From assembly GCA_025360015.1 (NCBI GenBank), contig JANYCZ010000042.1:111649-175648 (forward strand): DNA of 64,000 nucleotides, read 5' to 3'. Below are positions 9,500-17,978 of the stretch, one piece after another. Both the position numbers and the translations under genes were made by a program. Origin of the DNA: Verrucomicrobiota bacterium. GTDB taxonomy: Bacteria; Verrucomicrobiota; Verrucomicrobiia; Verrucomicrobiales; Verrucomicrobiaceae. Within the stretch, counting starts at the first letter, position 1; every line of letters begins with the position of its first letter. The notes beneath the pieces were generated by a model, which searched no databases, had not been told where the DNA came from, and saw only the letters and a list, made by a program, of their open reading frames with translations.

Positions 9500-10864
9500 A
9501 TGGAATACTTCATTGCCTTCCTGATCGTGCTGCCTGCCTTCGTGCTGGCCGTGCAGCGCTCCACCTACCTGATGGACTATGTGTTCTTCGTGTTCTCGTT
9601 GAACCGTGGCATCCGCCGTCTGGTGGACTTCTACATCAATGGCGCGTTCAATCCCCTCTCCACCATCAGCCTCACGCCGCTGATCGTCAGCGCCGTGTTG
9701 CTCATCCCCGCGCTGTCGCGTTTCCATCTCCTCACCCCCAACAGCCGCAATGTCGCCACCCTCATCATGGTGGCGCTCGGCCACGGGCTCATCATCGGCT
9801 TTGTCAATTCGGGTGTCGGCGCCTTCTACTCCCTCGGTGAATGGATGGCCGGCTTCGGTGCCTTCCTCTACGCCGCCACCGCGCAGATCACCCCCCGCGT
9901 CGCAGATCGCTGGATGAGATCCTGCGGCTACGCCGCCCTCATCGTCGCGGCCTACGGCTGGTATCAATACTACACCATCCCCGAGTGGGACGCCTTCTGG
10001 GTCACCGAGGTGAAGTTCGTCGGCTATCTCGGCCAGCTCCGCCCCACCGAGATGTCCGTCTTCTCCACCATGCATGAGCGCGGCCCCTGCGCCAGCTTCC
10101 TCGCTTGGGCCGCCATCCCGATGATCCTGAACTCACGCTGGCGCATCATTGGCAGTTGGGCCACCGTCATGCTGCTCCTCTCCGTGGTGGTGCTGACTCT
10201 TACACGCACCATGTTCATCATCGTGGGTTTGGTGGCCATGCTCCAGCCCGCTCTTTCCAAAGGCAAGGGCATCGGCCGCGTCATCGTCCTCGCCGTGCTC
10301 ATGGGCGTGGGTGCCAGCGTCGGCATGCAGTACATGCCCGGCTCAGAGCGCATCACCAAGCGCTACGACACCATGAAGGACATGCAGAATGACGGCTCCT
10401 TCAAAGGCCGCATGAGCATCTTCACCACCGGCCTCCCCTGGGTGCTGCAGCATCCGGTCGGCACCGGCCTCGGCAGCTCCGGTTTTGGCGCGGGCCGCAT
10501 CGGTGGCGCGGGCGGCGCAACTCAGGAAGGCTTCTGCGACAGCGGCTACATCGAAGTCTTCAGCCAGTTCGGCTGGATCGGTGGTCTCGCCTTCTTCGGC
10601 GCCATGGCGCAGATCTGGGGAGAGCTGAGCAGCCGCATCCGCCAGGGCGGCAGGGATCCCTTTCTTCACACCGGCCGCGTCGTGCTGGTGGGCTGTCTCG
10701 TCTTCCTCGCTGTGGGCAATATCTTTGGCGGCTTCTCCCTCTTCTGGGTCTTCCTCGGCGTCTCGCTCAATCGCATGACCAAGCCAGCCATAAAATCCCA
10801 GCCGACAGCACTTCCTACCACGCACGCCATGCCCTGGGATCAGCCCCAGACAGCTCTTGGCTGA
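9500..10864 (+). CDS. Wzy/O-antigen-ligase-like polysaccharide polymerase
   Basis: This 454-residue integral membrane protein has about ten hydrophobic helices, starting at MEYFIAFLIVLPAFVLAV. A large loop follows HERGPCASFLAWAAIPM. Towards the C-terminus, GRMSIFTTGLPWVLQHPVGT precedes a glycine-rich GLGSSGFGAG segment, as in the Wzy_C/O-antigen-ligase superfamily. Members polymerise lipid-linked repeat units or ligate glycans on the periplasmic face. Its place amid soluble transferases and upstream of Wza/Wzc-like genes supports a Wzy-type EPS polymerase over a WaaL ligase. It follows the acyltransferase by 1 base and precedes the next gene by 2. Confidence 0.85.
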   Translation: MEYFIAFLIVLPAFVLAVQRSTYLMDYVFFVFSLNRGIRRLVDFYINGAFNPLSTISLTPLIVSAVLLIPALSRFHLLTPNSRNVATLIMVALGHGLIIGFVNSGVGAFYSLGEWMAGFGAFLYAATAQITPRVADRWMRSCGYAALIVAAYGWYQYYTIPEWDAFWVTEVKFVGYLGQLRPTEMSVFSTMHERGPCASFLAWAAIPMILNSRWRIIGSWATVMLLLSVVVLTLTRTMFIIVGLVAMLQPALSKGKGIGRVIVLAVLMGVGASVGMQYMPGSERITKRYDTMKDMQNDGSFKGRMSIFTTGLPWVLQHPVGTGLGSSGFGAGRIGGAGGATQEGFCDSGYIEVFSQFGWIGGLAFFGAMAQIWGELSSRIRQGGRDPFLHTGRVVLVGCLVFLAVGNIFGGFSLFWVFLGVSLNRMTKPAIKSQPTALPTTHAMPWDQPQTALG

Positions 10865-10866
10865 AA

Positions 10867-12045
10867 ATGAACACCCCAAATCAGACCCCCATGAAAATCG
10901 CCTACGCCATGATCAACTGCAACCGCCGCGACGGCAGCGCGCGCGCGGTCAACGAAGTCGCCGAACGCCTCGCGAAAAAACACGAGGTGCATCTCTACGC
11001 CCGCAAAGCGGAGGACCTCGATCTCTCCAATATCGACTGGCATCGCGTGCCCGGCGTCAACTGGGCGGAGGTCATCGACTTCGGCAGCTACTACCTCGAA
11101 GTGAACCGCCGCGTGCGTCCAGGCCAGTTTGAAATCGTCCACACCATCGGCTGCAACACCCAGCGCGGCAATGTGGTCACCATTCAAAACATCCAGCCTG
11201 CCAAGAAGCAGATTCTTGATCGCCTTGGCCGCTCGGAAAAGGTCTCCCCCGCGCGCCGCCTCACCCGCTGGCTGTATTTGAACGCCACCTGCGCTGCGGA
11301 GAAGCGCCTGTATCAGCATCGCGTCGGGCACAAGGCCCCCATGTTCCTGCCCGTGTCTCGCGGCGTCGCCGCAGAGCTGACCAAACACTACAACATCGGC
11401 CCGGCCCAGGTGCGCATCGTCCCCAATGCGGCGGACACCCTGCGTTTCAAACCGCTCAGCGCCGAAGCACGCAACGCCTGGCGCGCGACTCACAACGTCC
11501 CGCAGGATCGCATCATGGCCATCTTTGCTGGCGGCGAGTGGGCGCGCAAAGGTCTCGACTTCGCCATCAAGGCCATGGCCCATCTCAAGGATGTCCCGCT
11601 GACCCTGTTCATCGCCGGTGATGATCCAGATCGTGCACGCTTCACCCAGATGGCGCGTGAGTCAGGCGCTGCCGATCACATCGTCTTCGGCGGCTTTCGC
11701 AAGGACATCCCTGAGGCCCTCGGCGCAGCAGACTTCTTCCTCTTCCCCAGCTGGTACGAAGCCTTCAGCCTCGCCACCATCGAGGCCGCCGCCTGCGGCC
11801 TGCCCGTGGTCGCCACCCGCATCAACGGCACGGAGGACTTCATCACCCCCGGTGAAAACGGTGACTTCATCGAGCACGACGCCGAGCAGGTCGCCACCGT
11901 CCTGCGCCGCCTTTGCGCTGACCCCCAGCACCTCAAGACCATGGGTGCCAACGCCCGTAAAAACGTGGAGCAGAACTACACCTGGGACCGCATTGCACAG
12001 ATGACGGAAGACGCCTACCTCGCCCATCTCAACAGCTCCAACTGA
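10867..12045 (+). CDS. Glycosyltransferase family 4
   Basis: This 392-residue GT-B enzyme has a glycine-poor N-terminal domain that starts KIAYAMINCNRRDGSARAVN. The linker carries VRIVPNAADTLRF and the donor domain begins IFAGGEWARKGLDFAI. The E-x7-E region reads PSWYEAFSLATIEAAACGLP. Translation may start at ATG 10867 or at the in-frame ATG 10891, which directly precedes the conserved KIAYAM strand; spacing to the upstream stop favours 10867. It acts with the neighbouring transferases on the EPS repeat unit. Specificity is unknown. Confidence 0.87.
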   Translation: MNTPNQTPMKIAYAMINCNRRDGSARAVNEVAERLAKKHEVHLYARKAEDLDLSNIDWHRVPGVNWAEVIDFGSYYLEVNRRVRPGQFEIVHTIGCNTQRGNVVTIQNIQPAKKQILDRLGRSEKVSPARRLTRWLYLNATCAAEKRLYQHRVGHKAPMFLPVSRGVAAELTKHYNIGPAQVRIVPNAADTLRFKPLSAEARNAWRATHNVPQDRIMAIFAGGEWARKGLDFAIKAMAHLKDVPLTLFIAGDDPDRARFTQMARESGAADHIVFGGFRKDIPEALGAADFFLFPSWYEAFSLATIEAAACGLPVVATRINGTEDFITPGENGDFIEHDAEQVATVLRRLCADPQHLKTMGANARKNVEQNYTWDRIAQMTEDAYLAHLNSSN

Positions 12046-12055
12046 TCTCACCGCC

Positions 12056-13255
12056 ATGCACATTCTCATTGTCAGTCACTCCTCCGCCACCGCTCTCAAT
12101 CAAGAGGTGTATGCCCGCGTCCAGCGTGAGACGGGTTGGAAGATCACCCTCGTGGTGCCAGACCGCTGGCACGACGAGTTTGGCAACGCCCTGCGGCAGG
12201 AGCCCTGCAAGGGCCTGGAAGATTCCGTGATCCGCTGCGCCGTCTGGAAAAACGGCAGCATCATCCTCCACGTGTACCGCATGCGCTGGCAGCGCTTTCT
12301 GCGCGAATTGAAGCCGGACGTGATCTACATGAACCACGAGCCCTATGCACTGGCCACCGCCCAGGTCTGCCACGCCAACAACCGCTCGATCAAGGTGCCC
12401 TTCGGCTTCTACTCCTGCCAGAACATCAACAAAAAATATCCCATCCCCTTCTCGTGGATGGAGTCCATGGTCTATCGCTCCTCCAGCTTCGCCCTGCCGA
12501 TCACCGATCGCGTGGCAGAAGTTTTGCAGGCCAAAGGCTACCGTGGCAGGCAGACCGTCTGTGCGCTGCCGTTGGACCCGGAGCGCTACCATCCGCGCCT
12601 CAAAGCAACGCCGCCGGACCGCTTCCCTCAAACCAATGCCCCCGTCATCGGTTACGTGGGCCGTTTGATCGAACCCAAAGGCCTGCGCACTCTTGCAGCA
12701 GCTCTCGGCCAGGTGCGCGATCTCGACTGGCGCATGGTGCTCGTCGGCACCGGCGATTTCCAGGCGGAGTTCGAACAACTCCTCACAGCTCAAGGCGTGC
12801 GTGAGCGCATCTCCTTCGCCGGTTACGTCCCGCATGATGAAACGCCGCGCTGGCTCGCCTCCATGGACATGCTGGTGCTGCCTTCTGAAACGCAGGCAAA
12901 TTGGGAAGAACAATTCGGCCGCGTCATCCCCGAAGCCATGGCCTGCGGCGCAGCCGTCATCGGTTCCGACTCCGGCGAGATCCCGCACCTCATCCGCCAG
13001 AGTGAAGGCGGCCTCATCTTCACCCAGCGCGATCCCGCCGCCATGGCCGTTGTGCTGCGCCAGCTCATCAGCGGGCCAAAGCTTCGTCGTCAGCTCGCGG
13101 AAAATGGCCGTCATTGGGTCGAGCGTGACATCTCGGTTCCTGCCGTGGCGCAAAAGATGATCGAGACCTTCACCGCTGCGGCCAAGAACCCGCAGGCCGG
13201 TCGTGCGGAAAAACATCAGCCGTTCCCATCAAGCCATGCGTTTGCACAGTCCTGA
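12056..13255 (+). CDS. Glycosyltransferase family 4
   Basis: This 399-residue GT-B protein has an N-terminal strand MHILIVSHSSATALNQEVYA typical of the family, and a donor domain starting VIGYVGRLIEPKGLRTLAAA. The E-x7-E-type region EEQFGRVIPEAMACGAAVIG is followed by DSGEIPHLI. The last 30 residues are polar and unconserved, and their coding sequence overlaps the next gene by 20 bases, which suggests translational coupling. It is part of the EPS biosynthesis operon. The sugar donor is not deducible. Confidence 0.87.
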   Translation: MHILIVSHSSATALNQEVYARVQRETGWKITLVVPDRWHDEFGNALRQEPCKGLEDSVIRCAVWKNGSIILHVYRMRWQRFLRELKPDVIYMNHEPYALATAQVCHANNRSIKVPFGFYSCQNINKKYPIPFSWMESMVYRSSSFALPITDRVAEVLQAKGYRGRQTVCALPLDPERYHPRLKATPPDRFPQTNAPVIGYVGRLIEPKGLRTLAAALGQVRDLDWRMVLVGTGDFQAEFEQLLTAQGVRERISFAGYVPHDETPRWLASMDMLVLPSETQANWEEQFGRVIPEAMACGAAVIGSDSGEIPHLIRQSEGGLIFTQRDPAAMAVVLRQLISGPKLRRQLAENGRHWVERDISVPAVAQKMIETFTAAAKNPQAGRAEKHQPFPSSHAFAQS

Positions 13256-13694
13256 ACTGCTCTGGAAGTGGAGCCGCGATCTGCTGCATCGTGGTTGGAA
13301 ACTCCCCGCGCGCATCGTGAAGACGCTCAACTTCGCCCTGCACAAGTGCCTGCTGCCAGCAGAGGCGCAGGTGGGTGAAGGCGTCATCCTGGAGCACTAC
13401 GCCATGGGCATCGTCATGCACCCGCAGGTGCGCATCGGCAAACGCTGCCGCATCTACCATCACGTCACCCTGGCTGCGGAAACCTGGATCGGCTCCCCGC
13501 ACTTCATCACGCTGGAGGATGACGTCACCATCGGCGCGCACAGCATCGTCGTGGCCCGGCCCAATACGCCCCTGACCATCGGACAAAAATCGACCCTCGG
13601 CGCAGGTTCGGTGCTGACGAAAAATATTCCTCCCTTCGAAATCTGGGCCGGCAATCCGGCACGAAAAATCAGCGACGTCGCAAAACCATCATGA
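13236..13694 (+). CDS. Serine-acetyltransferase-like LbH acetyltransferase
   Basis: This protein of about 152 residues resembles the C-terminal beta-helix of serine/sugar O-acetyltransferases. GVILEHYAMGIVMHPQVRIG and YHHVTLAAETW include the family's histidine. The C-terminal block FEIWAGNPARKI is typical. I chose the ATG at 13236 over a GTG at 13203: the shorter form starts MRLHSPELLW and overlaps the upstream gene by only 20 bases. It lacks the N-terminal helical domain of true CysE, so EPS O-acetylation is more likely than cysteine synthesis. Its stop overlaps the next start by 4 bases. Confidence 0.82.
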   Translation: MRLHSPELLWKWSRDLLHRGWKLPARIVKTLNFALHKCLLPAEAQVGEGVILEHYAMGIVMHPQVRIGKRCRIYHHVTLAAETWIGSPHFITLEDDVTIGAHSIVVARPNTPLTIGQKSTLGAGSVLTKNIPPFEIWAGNPARKISDVAKPS

Positions 13695-14791
13695 TTGCAC
13701 AACTCGGCATGAATTTGAAAGCCTCCGCGGGCGGGGTGGACCGCTACTTCAGCGGCCTGAACAACGCCCTCCTACGCCAGGGCGTGCGCGTCACGGCCTA
13801 TGGCTTTGGCGACTCCGAAAAAGCCGCCTGCCTCGGTCCGGCGAACAAATCGCTCATGCAGCGCTGGAAAGCCGTGCGTGAGGCCGTCGTGCCACGGCGC
13901 GGCAGACTTCTCGCCTCTCACTTCGCACTCTACGCACTGCCCGCACTGCTCGGCCGCCGCTGGGACGGCCATGTGGTGCACTTCCATGGACCCTGGGCCA
14001 GCGAATCGCAGCGCGAAGGCGGCAGAGCCCACACCGTCATGTTCAAGCGCATGCTGGAGCGCGCCGTGTATCACCGCGCAGATCGCTTCATCGTTCTCTC
14101 CAAAGCCTTTCGCGACCAGCTCTGCCAGGGCTACGGCGCGCCGGCAGACCGAGTCCACGTCATTCCCGGCGGCGTGGAAACAGACACCTTCCATCCCATG
14201 GATGTCGCCGAAGCACGCCAGCGCCTTGTCTGGCCGCAGAAACAAAAAATCCTCGTCTGCGTTCGCAGACTCGCACGGCGCATGGGTCTGGAAGCGCTGA
14301 TCGAAGCCTTCGGACAAGTGACGCTGCAGCATCCGGATGCCAAGCTCATGATCGGCGGCCAGGGCCCCCTGCGTGCGGAGCTGGAGCAGCAGGTCATGCG
14401 CGCGGGATTGTCGAAGAACATCGAATTCCTCGGCTTCATTCCGGATGCCACTCTGCCAACGGTGTACGCAGCGGCGGATCTTTCCATTGTGCCAAGCTCG
14501 GCCTTGGAAGGCTTCGGCTTGATCTCCCTCGAATCTCTCGCCTGCGGCACACCTGTGCTGGTGACACCCGTAGGTGGTCTGCCAGACACGGTCGAAGGCC
14601 TCGGCGAAGACCTCGTTTTGAAAGGCACCAGTGTGGACCACATCGCCGATGGCTTGCGCCGCTGGCTGGATGGCACCCTGCCCCTGCCCTCACGTGAAGC
14701 CTGCCGTGAGCACGTCATGCGCAGCTTCACCTGGGACAAGATCGCCAACCAAGTGTGTGAAGTTTACCGCGCCGCCGGCTGGCGCTCTTAA
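13691..14791 (+). CDS. Glycosyltransferase family 4
   Basis: This 366-residue GT-B protein has the N-terminal glycine-rich acceptor loop NLKASAGGVDRYFSGLNNAL, HVIPGGVETDTFHP at the domain boundary, and PSSALEGFGLISLESLACGT with the E-x7-E pair. GGLPDTVEGLG follows. The gene is translationally coupled on both sides: its ATG overlaps the preceding stop by 4 bases, and its stop shares a base with the next ATG. It contributes to the EPS repeat unit. Confidence 0.88.
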   Translation: MIAQLGMNLKASAGGVDRYFSGLNNALLRQGVRVTAYGFGDSEKAACLGPANKSLMQRWKAVREAVVPRRGRLLASHFALYALPALLGRRWDGHVVHFHGPWASESQREGGRAHTVMFKRMLERAVYHRADRFIVLSKAFRDQLCQGYGAPADRVHVIPGGVETDTFHPMDVAEARQRLVWPQKQKILVCVRRLARRMGLEALIEAFGQVTLQHPDAKLMIGGQGPLRAELEQQVMRAGLSKNIEFLGFIPDATLPTVYAAADLSIVPSSALEGFGLISLESLACGTPVLVTPVGGLPDTVEGLGEDLVLKGTSVDHIADGLRRWLDGTLPLPSREACREHVMRSFTWDKIANQVCEVYRAAGWRS

Positions 14792-16413
14792 TGAACATGA
14801 AACGCAACGCCCGCATCGCACTGCTGCTCCTGCTCGCCGCCGGACTCTGGCTGGCTCTGAAGCCCACCCTCGGGGACCGCCGCTTCACCTTCCTGCCCTT
14901 CCGCTGGTCTGAATTCATCGACATCATGGACTTCTGGCTCAATTTCGGCTCGTTCGCCATTCTCGGCACCACGGTCTGGCTGGCGTTCGGCTCATTTGAA
15001 AAAGCCTTCCGCCATCTGCTTTTGATGACAGGATTCATCACCCTGCTGAACATCACGCTGGAGCTGCTGCAGTCGGCCATCCCTGGCCGCGCCATGGACA
15101 TGGCGGATGTGTGGGCAGGTCTCTTTGGCTGTGTGTTTGGCATCGCTGGCGGCATGGTGCTGCAATTGCTGAACATCCACAGGAAGTCCGCTGGCACCGA
15201 GCCTCAGGTGCTCTTCCTCGATCAAACCGGCCGCCTCGGCGGCGCGGAGCTCATGCTGCTCGACATCGCCGCCGCACGCGCCGCCGACAGCGAAGTTATT
15301 CTCTTCCAAGACGGTGAATTCCGCACCGCCCTCGAAAACGTCGGCGTCAAAACGACCATCCTCAAACTCGGCGAAGAAGCTTCCACCGTGGACAAGCAGG
15401 CAGGCCTCAAGCGCGTGCTGCGCTCCATCCCAGGCATCCTCCAGCTCATGCTGCAAACCGTGCAGGCCGCCCGCTCATTCGACGTGGTGTATGCGAACAC
15501 CGCCAAAGCCCTCGTCATCGGCGGCCCTGCCGCACGCCTGGCTGGGCGTCCGTTGATCTTCCATCTCCACGACATCATTGCGGATGGCCACTTCAGCGTT
15601 CTCAACCAGCAGGCACTGGTGCTCTGCGCGAACTACTGCGCTCAAAGTGTGATCGCCAATTCCGAGGCCACCAAGGATGCCTTTATCGCCTGCGGTGGCC
15701 GCGCCGAACTCTGCGTCGTCATCCCCAATGGCTTCCGCATTCCAATCGAACGCTCGTCTCCCGAAGAAACAAAATCGCTGCGCACCAGCCTCGGCATTCC
15801 CTCCGATGCATGGACCGTGCTCATGGCCGGACGTCTCGCCCATTGGAAAGGCCAGCATATTCTTCTCGAAGCACTCAAAGCCGTGCCAACCGCCCATGCA
15901 GTGCTTCTCGGCGACGCCCTCTTCACCGATGAAGACCGCAAGTACGCGCAGCAGTTGCATACCCAGGCCGAAGAGCTTGCGGGCCGCATCCACTTCGCCG
16001 GTTTCCAATCAACCACGATGCCCTATTTCGACATGGCCGATGTCGTGGTGCACGCCTCCGTGTATCCCGAGCCCTTCGGCCGCGTCATCGTGGAAGGCAT
16101 GCTCGCCGCCAAGCCGGTCATCGCCTCACGCGCCGGCGGTGCTGCAGAGATTATTTCGCATGAACACACCGGCCTGCTGGTAAATCCCGGCAACGTCAAA
16201 GAACTCACGGACGCCCTCCTGCGTTTGCAAAACGACTCCGAGTTTGCTGCCAGCATCGCCCGAGAGGCGCAGCAAACCGCCCAAGACATTTACGCGCTGA
16301 GTGCAGTGCAGGAAAAAATCGAATCCGTCATTCATCAGATCGCCAGCCAGCAAGAGCCCCAGGAATCTCTCACCATCATTTCATCCCAAAAATCACCGCC
16401 ATGTCCAGCCTGA
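14791..16413 (+). CDS. VanZ-like membrane domain fused to GT4 glycosyltransferase
   Basis: This 540-residue protein has two parts. Residues 1-130 hold about four hydrophobic helices and read like a VanZ-family domain: the WSEFIDIMDFWLNFGSFAIL block, then ITLELLQSAIPGRAMDMADV. Residues 145-515 form a complete GT4 transferase: FLDQTGRLGGAELMLLDIAA at the acceptor loop, VVIPNGFRIPIE at the hinge, and YPEPFGRVIVEGMLAAKPV with the E-x7-E pair. The membrane part may tether the transferase near the assembly complex. No stop or frame break lies between the parts. It overlaps the next gene by 13 bases. Confidence 0.86.
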   Translation: MNMKRNARIALLLLLAAGLWLALKPTLGDRRFTFLPFRWSEFIDIMDFWLNFGSFAILGTTVWLAFGSFEKAFRHLLLMTGFITLLNITLELLQSAIPGRAMDMADVWAGLFGCVFGIAGGMVLQLLNIHRKSAGTEPQVLFLDQTGRLGGAELMLLDIAAARAADSEVILFQDGEFRTALENVGVKTTILKLGEEASTVDKQAGLKRVLRSIPGILQLMLQTVQAARSFDVVYANTAKALVIGGPAARLAGRPLIFHLHDIIADGHFSVLNQQALVLCANYCAQSVIANSEATKDAFIACGGRAELCVVIPNGFRIPIERSSPEETKSLRTSLGIPSDAWTVLMAGRLAHWKGQHILLEALKAVPTAHAVLLGDALFTDEDRKYAQQLHTQAEELAGRIHFAGFQSTTMPYFDMADVVVHASVYPEPFGRVIVEGMLAAKPVIASRAGGAAEIISHEHTGLLVNPGNVKELTDALLRLQNDSEFAASIAREAQQTAQDIYALSAVQEKIESVIHQIASQQEPQESLTIISSQKSPPCPA

Positions 16414-17597
16414 AATCCAAACGCCGTATCGCCATCGTCCACGACTGGCTCCCTGTTTACGGAGGCGCGGAACGCGTGCTCGAGCAGATGCTCGAAGTTT
16501 ACCCGGAGGCCGATGTCTTCAGTCTCATCGACGCCCTCAATGAAGAGAACCGTAAATTCCTCAAGGGCAGGCCCGTCAAAACCTCCTTCGTGCAAAACCT
16601 GCCTGGCGGCAAAAAGTACTACCGTCATTGTTTCCCGCTCATGCCCCTGGCCATCGAGCAGTTTGACTTCAGCAGCTATGACATGGTCATCACCAGCAGC
16701 TACGCCTTTGCCAAAGGCATCATCACCGGCCCGCGCCAGCTTCATCTCTGCTACTGCCACTCCCCCATTCGTTATGCCTGGGATTTGCAAAACCAGTACT
16801 TGAAGGAATCCAAGATGGATCGCGGAATCCTGAGCTGGTTCGTGCGCAGCATGCTTCATTTCATCCGCATGTGGGATAGCCGCACCGCCGCAGGCGTGGA
16901 CGCCTTCATGGCCAATTCCCGCTTCATTGCCCGCCGCATCGAAAAAGTGTACCGCCGTGACGCCACCGTGGTCTATCCCCCCGTCAGCATTGATCGTTTC
17001 GACACCTGCTACGAAAAGGAAAATTATTTCGTCACAGCCTCCCGCCTGGTTCCCTACAAGCGCATGGATCTCATTATCGAAGCCTTCAACGGCATGCCCG
17101 ACCGCAAGCTCGTCGTCATCGGCGATGGCCCTGAACTTCCAAAACTCCGCCGTCTTGCTGGCCCTAACGTGGAAGTGCTCGGCTGGCAGCCCCAGGCCGT
17201 GCTGAAACAGCACCTGGAAAAAGCCCGCGGATTCGTCTTCGGTGGCGAAGAAGATTTCGGCATCATCCTCCTCGAAGCCCAGGCCTGCGGCACTCCCGTC
17301 ATTGCTTATGGTCGCGGCGGCGCGCTTGAAACTGTCGTTGAAAACAAAACCGGAATGTTTTTCGGTGAGCAAAGTATTGAGTCTTTGCAGGCCGCCATTG
17401 CGGAATTCGACACAAGAAAATGGGACGCCGACACCTGCAGAGCCAACGCAGAACGCTTCAGCACCAAGATTTTCCGCGATCGTTTTCAACAATTCGTCGA
17501 AGGTGAATGGGAACGTTTCGCAGCAGCATCGACTGCCGTGGAGACGCACGACGCAGAGCCCCAGGGAATGAGGACGCAGCAACTGCTGCAAGCCTGA
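16401..17597 (+). CDS. Glycosyltransferase family 4, WbaZ-like
   Basis: This 398-residue GT-B enzyme resembles WbaZ/mannosyltransferase-type GT4 proteins. Family-specific blocks are IAIVHDWLPVYGGAERVLEQ, CYCHSPIRYAWDLQNQYL and YFVTASRLVPYKRMDLIIEA. The catalytic segment is FGGEEDFGIILLEAQACGTP. Mannosyl transfer is typical of relatives but not proven here. Its start overlaps the preceding gene by 13 bases. It is the last biosynthetic gene of the operon. Its 3' end (from about 17564) lies inside one copy of a repeat whose second copy is intergenic, so the last dozen residues are probably repeat-derived. Confidence 0.87.
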   Translation: MSSLKSKRRIAIVHDWLPVYGGAERVLEQMLEVYPEADVFSLIDALNEENRKFLKGRPVKTSFVQNLPGGKKYYRHCFPLMPLAIEQFDFSSYDMVITSSYAFAKGIITGPRQLHLCYCHSPIRYAWDLQNQYLKESKMDRGILSWFVRSMLHFIRMWDSRTAAGVDAFMANSRFIARRIEKVYRRDATVVYPPVSIDRFDTCYEKENYFVTASRLVPYKRMDLIIEAFNGMPDRKLVVIGDGPELPKLRRLAGPNVEVLGWQPQAVLKQHLEKARGFVFGGEEDFGIILLEAQACGTPVIAYGRGGALETVVENKTGMFFGEQSIESLQAAIAEFDTRKWDADTCRANAERFSTKIFRDRFQQFVEGEWERFAAASTAVETHDAEPQGMRTQQLLQA

Positions 17598-17727
17598 ACG
17601 GAGTGGATGGGAGCCTACCGGAACGTTGCCCGGTTTTGCAACGTGACTGATGGCGGAGCCATGCAGTAAAGGAAGATCAACGCCCCCGGGAATGAGGACA
17701 CAGCAATCGCTGTCTTCCTGAACGGAG
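17564..17727. repeat. Degenerate direct repeat, two 40-base copies
   Basis: Copy 1 (17564-17603) and copy 2 (17688-17727) match at about 33 of 40 positions, sharing GGGAATGAGGAC at the left and CTGAACGGAG at the right. A further shared block, CTGATGGCGGAGC, occurs at 17647-17659 and 17790-17802, so the duplication extends beyond the core with diverged spacing. Copy 1 overlaps the end of the WbaZ-like gene. The origin is unknown; it looks like a decayed intergenic repeat family. Confidence 0.65.
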
Positions 17728-17826
17728 CCGAAGGGGCGCGCTTCCGCCCTGTGCAATACTTTGCAGCGCTGTTCGCAGCCATGCAGAGGCTGATGGCGGA
17801 GCTGTGCCCTGCTTCCAGCATTAGTG

Positions 17827-17857
17827 TTATTGGAATTATTCGAATTATCACCAATAA
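17827..17857. promoter_or_regulatory. Inverted repeat upstream of export operon
   Basis: TTATTGG (17827-17833) pairs perfectly with CCAATAA (17851-17857). A smaller palindrome, AATT-N5-AATT, lies inside. The element is about 90-115 bases upstream of the TATAAT hexamer, a distance that suits an activator site. No regulator can be assigned. Confidence 0.35.
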
Positions 17858-17891
17858 AGATTTTCTTTATGGGTCGCTGTCAATAAGCAAT

Positions 17892-17911
17892 GCCTTAAGC
17901 AGATTTAAGCC
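17892..17911. promoter_or_regulatory. Dyad GCCTTAAGC-N3-TTTAAGCC
   Basis: This imperfect inverted repeat lies just upstream of the expected -35 position of the promoter at 17944. A very similar 22-base element occurs at 24511-24532, upstream of the LuxR-type gene at 24703. The shared left arm (GCCTTAAGC) and near-identical right arm suggest one regulator acts at both places. Confidence 0.4.
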
Positions 17912-17943
17912 ACGTAAGCGTCTCTATGGAGAATACGGTGGCT

Positions 17944-17949
17944 TATAAT
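17944..17949 (+). promoter_or_regulatory. Candidate -10 box of export operon
   Basis: This is a perfect TATAAT hexamer. No good -35 (TTGACA-like) sequence lies 16-18 bases upstream, which would fit an activator-dependent promoter. Transcription would begin around 17956, placing the ATG at 17955 at or upstream of the transcript start and supporting the ATG at 17979 as the start of the FecR-like protein. Confidence 0.4.
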
Positions 17950-17978
17950 TCCTGATGATTCTAAACAATCGAGTTTTC

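Larger units (their letters stand above)
17598..17978 (+). other. Intergenic region upstream of EPS export genes
   Basis: This stretch of about 380 bases has no convincing gene. It holds the second copy of a diverged 40-base repeat, a 7-bp stem (ACGTTGC at 17623-17629 with GCAACGT at 17638-17644) without a T-run, an AT-rich stretch with an inverted repeat at 17827-17857, a dyad at 17892-17911 and a TATAAT hexamer at 17944-17949. The shift from GC-rich to AT-rich sequence is what one expects of a regulated promoter for the FecR-OMP-OPX-Wzc genes. Confidence 0.6.

Noticed and set aside
14791..16413. Possibility that the VanZ-GT4 fusion is a frameshift artefact
   Set aside because: The frame is continuous, both neighbours overlap it in the usual operon style, and neither half is truncated.
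17751..17948. 65-codon open frame upstream of the FecR-like gene
   Set aside because: It overlaps the second repeat copy, both dyads and the promoter region, and the translation has no recognisable family.
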